NCBI GenBank assembly: GCA_024280815.1
Contig: JAJRPL010000125.1
Coordinates: forward strand, 1-7,801
Direction of reading: 5' to 3'
Length of the DNA stretch: 7,801 nucleotides
Source: Bacteroidota bacterium
Lineage (GTDB): Bacteria > Bacteroidota > Bacteroidia > Flavobacteriales > Flavobacteriaceae
The notes under the pieces are model-generated. The model searched no databases. It had not been told where the DNA came from and saw only the letters and a list, made by a program, of their open reading frames with translations. Made by a program: the position numbers and the translations under genes. How positions within the stretch are numbered: the first letter of the stretch is position 1; the number at the start of each line of letters is the position of its first letter. Of this stretch, positions 6,031-7,801 are shown one piece after another.

Positions 6031-6750
6031 ATGATAGAAATAAAAAACCTACATAAAAAATTTGGAAAACTAACTGTTTTAGATGGTTTAGATTTAACCA
6101 TTAATCCAGAAGGTTCAGAGGGTGGAATTTTTGCCATTCTTGGTCCGAATGGTTCGGGGAAAACCACACTAATAAAATGTTTATTAGGAATGGTGATACC
6201 CAATAAAGGAGAAATCTCAATAAATGGGGCGTCTGTTCTAAAAAAATGGAACTATAGAAATAATTTAAATTATTTACCTCAAATTGCTAACTTTCCCCCT
6301 AACCTGACCGTTATTGAGTTATTAAAAATGGTTAAGAATTTACGACCAAAAGCATCTAATGAACAAGAGTTGATAGATTTATTTGGTCTTGAATCATTTT
6401 TGAAAAAAAAATTAGGTAATCTTTCGGGAGGCACAAAACAAAAAGTAAACTTAGTCTTGACCTTTATGTTTGACAGTGAGTTGATTATATTAGATGAACC
6501 AACAACTGGTTTAGACCCGATAGCCTTAATTCATTTAAAAGAATTAATCTTACAAGAGAAAGAAAAAGGAAAAACTATTTTAATAACCACACATATTATG
6601 AGTTTTGTAGATGAAATGGCTGATGAGATTGTTTTTTTATTAGATGGTAAAATTTATTTTAAAGGAAGTGTTTCTAAACTCAAAGAACAAACAAATCAGT
6701 CAAACTTAGAGCATGCAATTGCGAACTTAATAACTAAACAACATGCTTAA
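6031..6750 (+). CDS. nosF: NosF ABC transporter ATPase
   Basis: Cytoplasmic ATPase that pairs with NosY and drives the NosDFY complex in CuZ maturation. Counting from the ATG used here, the protein has 239 residues. Visible motifs are Walker A GPNGSGKTT (38-46), Q-loop Gln84 in LPQ, signature LSGGTKQK (131-138), Walker B LIILDEP (151-157) with the D-loop TTGLDP after it, and the H-loop histidine His188 in ITTH. All catalytic elements are intact. Start choice: an in-frame GTG at 6022 would add three residues (MSN), but the ATG at 6031 begins directly with the usual MIEIKNL strand and GTG starts are uncommon in this group; no Shine-Dalgarno helps decide. The 3' end overlaps the nosY start by 8 bp, which points to translational coupling. 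Confidence 0.95.
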   Translation: MIEIKNLHKKFGKLTVLDGLDLTINPEGSEGGIFAILGPNGSGKTTLIKCLLGMVIPNKGEISINGASVLKKWNYRNNLNYLPQIANFPPNLTVIELLKMVKNLRPKASNEQELIDLFGLESFLKKKLGNLSGGTKQKVNLVLTFMFDSELIILDEPTTGLDPIALIHLKELILQEKEKGKTILITTHIMSFVDEMADEIVFLLDGKIYFKGSVSKLKEQTNQSNLEHAIANLITKQHA

Positions 6751-7525
6751 AATATTAAAATATAGTATTTACGATTTATTACGTAGCCGATGGAGTTATG
6801 TTTATTTTATTTTCTATTTACTACTAGGTTTTGTACTCTTATTTTTAAATAATGACATGAACAAAGCTGTCATTACACTAATGAATATCATTATTGTTTT
6901 AACACCATTAATTGGAACTATTTTTGGCGTAATGTACTATTATAATTCAAAAGAATTTACAGAGCTTTTACTAGCTCAACCCATCAAAAGAAGTAAAATT
7001 TTCTTGGGACAGTATTTAGGAATTTCCTTATCTTTAACCTTAAGCTTTGTTCTTGGTTTAGGTATTCCTTTTTTACTTTATGGTGTGTTCAAATCTGCTG
7101 CTATTTTTGACTTTAGTTTACTTATTTTAGTGGGCTCTTTTCTCAATTTTATTTTTGTAGCTCTCGCCTATAACATTGCCTTATCTACAGAAAACAAAAT
7201 AAAAGGTTTTGGTTATGCTATCTTACTATGGTTATTCTTAGCGGTAATTTATGATGGCCTGTTTATGATTTCTTTAATGTCATTTAATGAATACCCTTTA
7301 GATAAATTTTCTTTAGCTGCCACCATGTTTAACCCTATAGATTTATCTAGAATATTAATACTTTTAAAATTAGACATTTCTGCACTATTAGGCTATACAG
7401 GTGCTGTTTTTAAAGATTTTTTTGGTACAACTAAAGGTGCTTTTCTTTCATTTTTAGTACTTTGTTTGTGGGTAGTTTTACCATTACTTAGAATAAAAAT
7501 GAACTTGCGTAAAAAAGACTTTTAA
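6743..7525 (+). CDS. nosY: NosY ABC transporter permease
   Basis: Membrane subunit of the NosDFY complex; it links NosF ATP hydrolysis to NosD in the periplasm during CuZ assembly. The protein has 260 residues with six predicted helices at about 18-35, 44-66, 91-113, 122-144, 155-177 and 234-250. The segment EFTELLLAQPIKRSKIFLGQ (71-90) is the conserved cytoplasmic stretch expected to contact the ATPase, and FNPIDLSRI (196-204) is a further NosY-family motif in the extended loop before the last helix. The basic C-terminus (RIKMNLRKKDF) fits a cytoplasmic end. The start codon lies within the last codons of nosF (ATG overlapping by 8 bp), so expression is coupled. It is the last gene of the unit: the next 276 bp contain regulatory signals and a terminator but no comparable gene. 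Confidence 0.95.
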   Translation: MLKILKYSIYDLLRSRWSYVYFIFYLLLGFVLLFLNNDMNKAVITLMNIIIVLTPLIGTIFGVMYYYNSKEFTELLLAQPIKRSKIFLGQYLGISLSLTLSFVLGLGIPFLLYGVFKSAAIFDFSLLILVGSFLNFIFVALAYNIALSTENKIKGFGYAILLWLFLAVIYDGLFMISLMSFNEYPLDKFSLAATMFNPIDLSRILILLKLDISALLGYTGAVFKDFFGTTKGAFLSFLVLCLWVVLPLLRIKMNLRKKDF

Positions 7526-7527
7526 AT

Positions 7528-7541
7528 ATGATAAATATCAT
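7528..7541 (+). promoter_or_regulatory. CRP/FNR-family operator just after nosY
   Basis: ATGATAAATATCAT is a perfect 6-bp-arm palindrome that includes TGAT-N4-ATCA, differing from the FNR consensus TTGAT-N4-ATCAA only at the outermost base of each arm. It starts 3 bp after the nosY stop codon. Its centre (7534.5) is 29.5 bp before the TATCTTTG box at 7564, exactly the spacing seen upstream of the NosB-like gene, again close to -42 from the inferred transcript start. Confidence 0.65.
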
Positions 7542-7563
7542 TTTATCTAGTAATTATACAACT

Positions 7564-7571
7564 TATCTTTG
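7564..7571 (+). promoter_or_regulatory. Bacteroidota-type -7 box downstream of nosY
   Basis: TATCTTTG matches TAnnTTTG in full. With the palindrome centred 29.5 bp upstream it forms a plausible activator-dependent promoter reading to the right, with transcription starting near 7577. No substantial ORF follows before the terminator at 7685-7729. Confidence 0.6.
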
Positions 7572-7576
7572 TTATA

Positions 7577-7730
7577 TAAAAGTGAGCCCTACAAGAGGTG
7601 ATTTTGATTTTTACGTTAACAAAATTTTAATTTACAGAATCACTTGACAATGTAAATTAGTAACTTTTTGATTATTTTAGTTTGAAAGGCTGTATCTATA
7701 TTAGATTTTCTAATTGATATAGCCTTTTTA
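7577..7730 (+). ncRNA. Candidate CRP/FNR-regulated small RNA of about 150 nt
   Basis: Inferred transcript between the promoter at 7528-7571 and the intrinsic terminator at 7685-7729. The only ATG inside (7650-7652) is followed at once by a stop. An internal hairpin is predicted from TAATTTACA (7628-7636) and TGTAAATTA (7651-7659) with a 14-base loop, in addition to the terminator stem. No known RNA family is recognised. The start is approximate (about 5-7 bases after the box). The alternative is a leader or spacer without its own product. Confidence 0.4.
7685..7729 (+). terminator. Intrinsic terminator, probably bidirectional
   Basis: Arms AAAGGCTGTATC (7685-7696) and GATATAGCCTTT (7716-7727) pair over 12 bp with one G-T wobble. 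An inner perfect hairpin TTAGA/TCTAA (7701-7705 and 7709-7713) extends the structure, and TTTTT (7725-7729) follows. It ends rightward transcripts from nosY or from the promoter at 7564. It also lies immediately downstream of a possible leftward gene that ends at 7731, so it may serve both directions. Confidence 0.8.
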
Positions 7731-7801
7731 TTATTTTGTAATCAATTTATAAAGCAACCTTGGGTTTCTTGTATTCTTATTTTTCCATGCAATTAAGATT
7801 G
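7731..7801 (-). CDS. Possible 3' end of a convergent gene, unidentified
   Basis: Read on the reverse strand, one frame is open from the window edge for 22 codons, ending ...NPRLLYKLITK and TAA at 7733-7731. The stop lies directly beside the hairpin at 7685-7727, a common arrangement for a gene end. The fragment is basic and too short to assign a family. In DNA this AT-rich, a chance open stretch of 22 codons is possible, so the call is tentative. Confidence 0.35.
   Translation of the reverse strand, partial: ILIAWKNKNTRNPRLLYKLITK

Noticed and set aside
5770..6203. Two reverse-strand ORFs (5770-6009 and 6012-6203) over nosD and nosF
   Set aside because: Both are antisense to conserved motifs of nosD and nosF and show no signal peptide or domain of their own.
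7528..7647. A 39-codon ORF starting at the ATG within the palindrome after nosY
   Set aside because: It starts 2 bp after the nosY stop, but its start codon and early codons are fully explained by the palindrome and the promoter box. The product is a featureless Ile/Tyr/Asn-rich peptide with no recognisable domain. It remains a weak alternative to the small RNA reading.
7645..7650. TTGACA resembling a proteobacterial -35 box
   Set aside because: No matching TATAAT lies at a suitable distance, and Bacteroidota primary promoters do not use this element. It is part of the loop of the 7628-7659 hairpin.

Overview
The window is a nitrous oxide reduction (nos) gene cluster of the clade II (Sec-dependent, 'atypical') type. 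The organism is most likely a member of the Bacteroidota, probably a flavobacterium. Reasons: very AT-rich DNA, A-rich leaders without Shine-Dalgarno sequences, promoter-like TAnnTTTG boxes, many short lipoprotein signal peptides, and gene content known from flavobacterial nos clusters. All complete genes lie on the + strand.

Layout. (1) 38-1253: a fasciclin-domain lipoprotein and a single-haem cytochrome c lipoprotein. (2) 1349-3340: nosZ, with all seven CuZ histidines and the CuA ligands, made as a predicted lipoprotein. A strong intrinsic terminator follows at 3365-3399. (3) 3523-4107: a four-helix membrane protein (NosB-like) with its own apparent promoter, which carries a perfect TGTGA-N6-TCACA palindrome. 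A second strong terminator follows at 4158-4194. (4) 4240-7525: nosL, nosD, nosF and nosY, the copper-delivery and maturation genes, closely packed (1-bp gap nosL-nosD, 8-bp overlap nosF-nosY). (5) 7526-7801: no sizeable gene. It holds a second CRP/FNR-like palindrome with a TAnnTTTG box, then a roughly 150-bp stretch ending in an intrinsic terminator (a candidate small RNA), and the possible 3' end of a convergent gene.

How the genes fit together. NosZ reduces N2O to N2 in the periplasm. The cytochrome c next to it is a likely electron donor. NosL is a copper-binding lipoprotein, NosD a periplasmic beta-helix protein, and NosF/NosY an ABC ATPase and permease; together they assemble the CuZ site. 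The fasciclin protein and the NosB-like protein travel with such clusters but have no settled function. No nosR, nosG, nosH, nosC or apbE lies in the window.

The most interesting signals are regulatory. Two CRP/FNR-type palindromes, at 3436-3451 and 7528-7541, sit at exactly the same distance (29.5 bp from centre to box start) from a Bacteroidota-type -7 box, about where a class II activator would bind. One would drive the NosB-like gene. The other would drive a short transcript with no convincing ORF.
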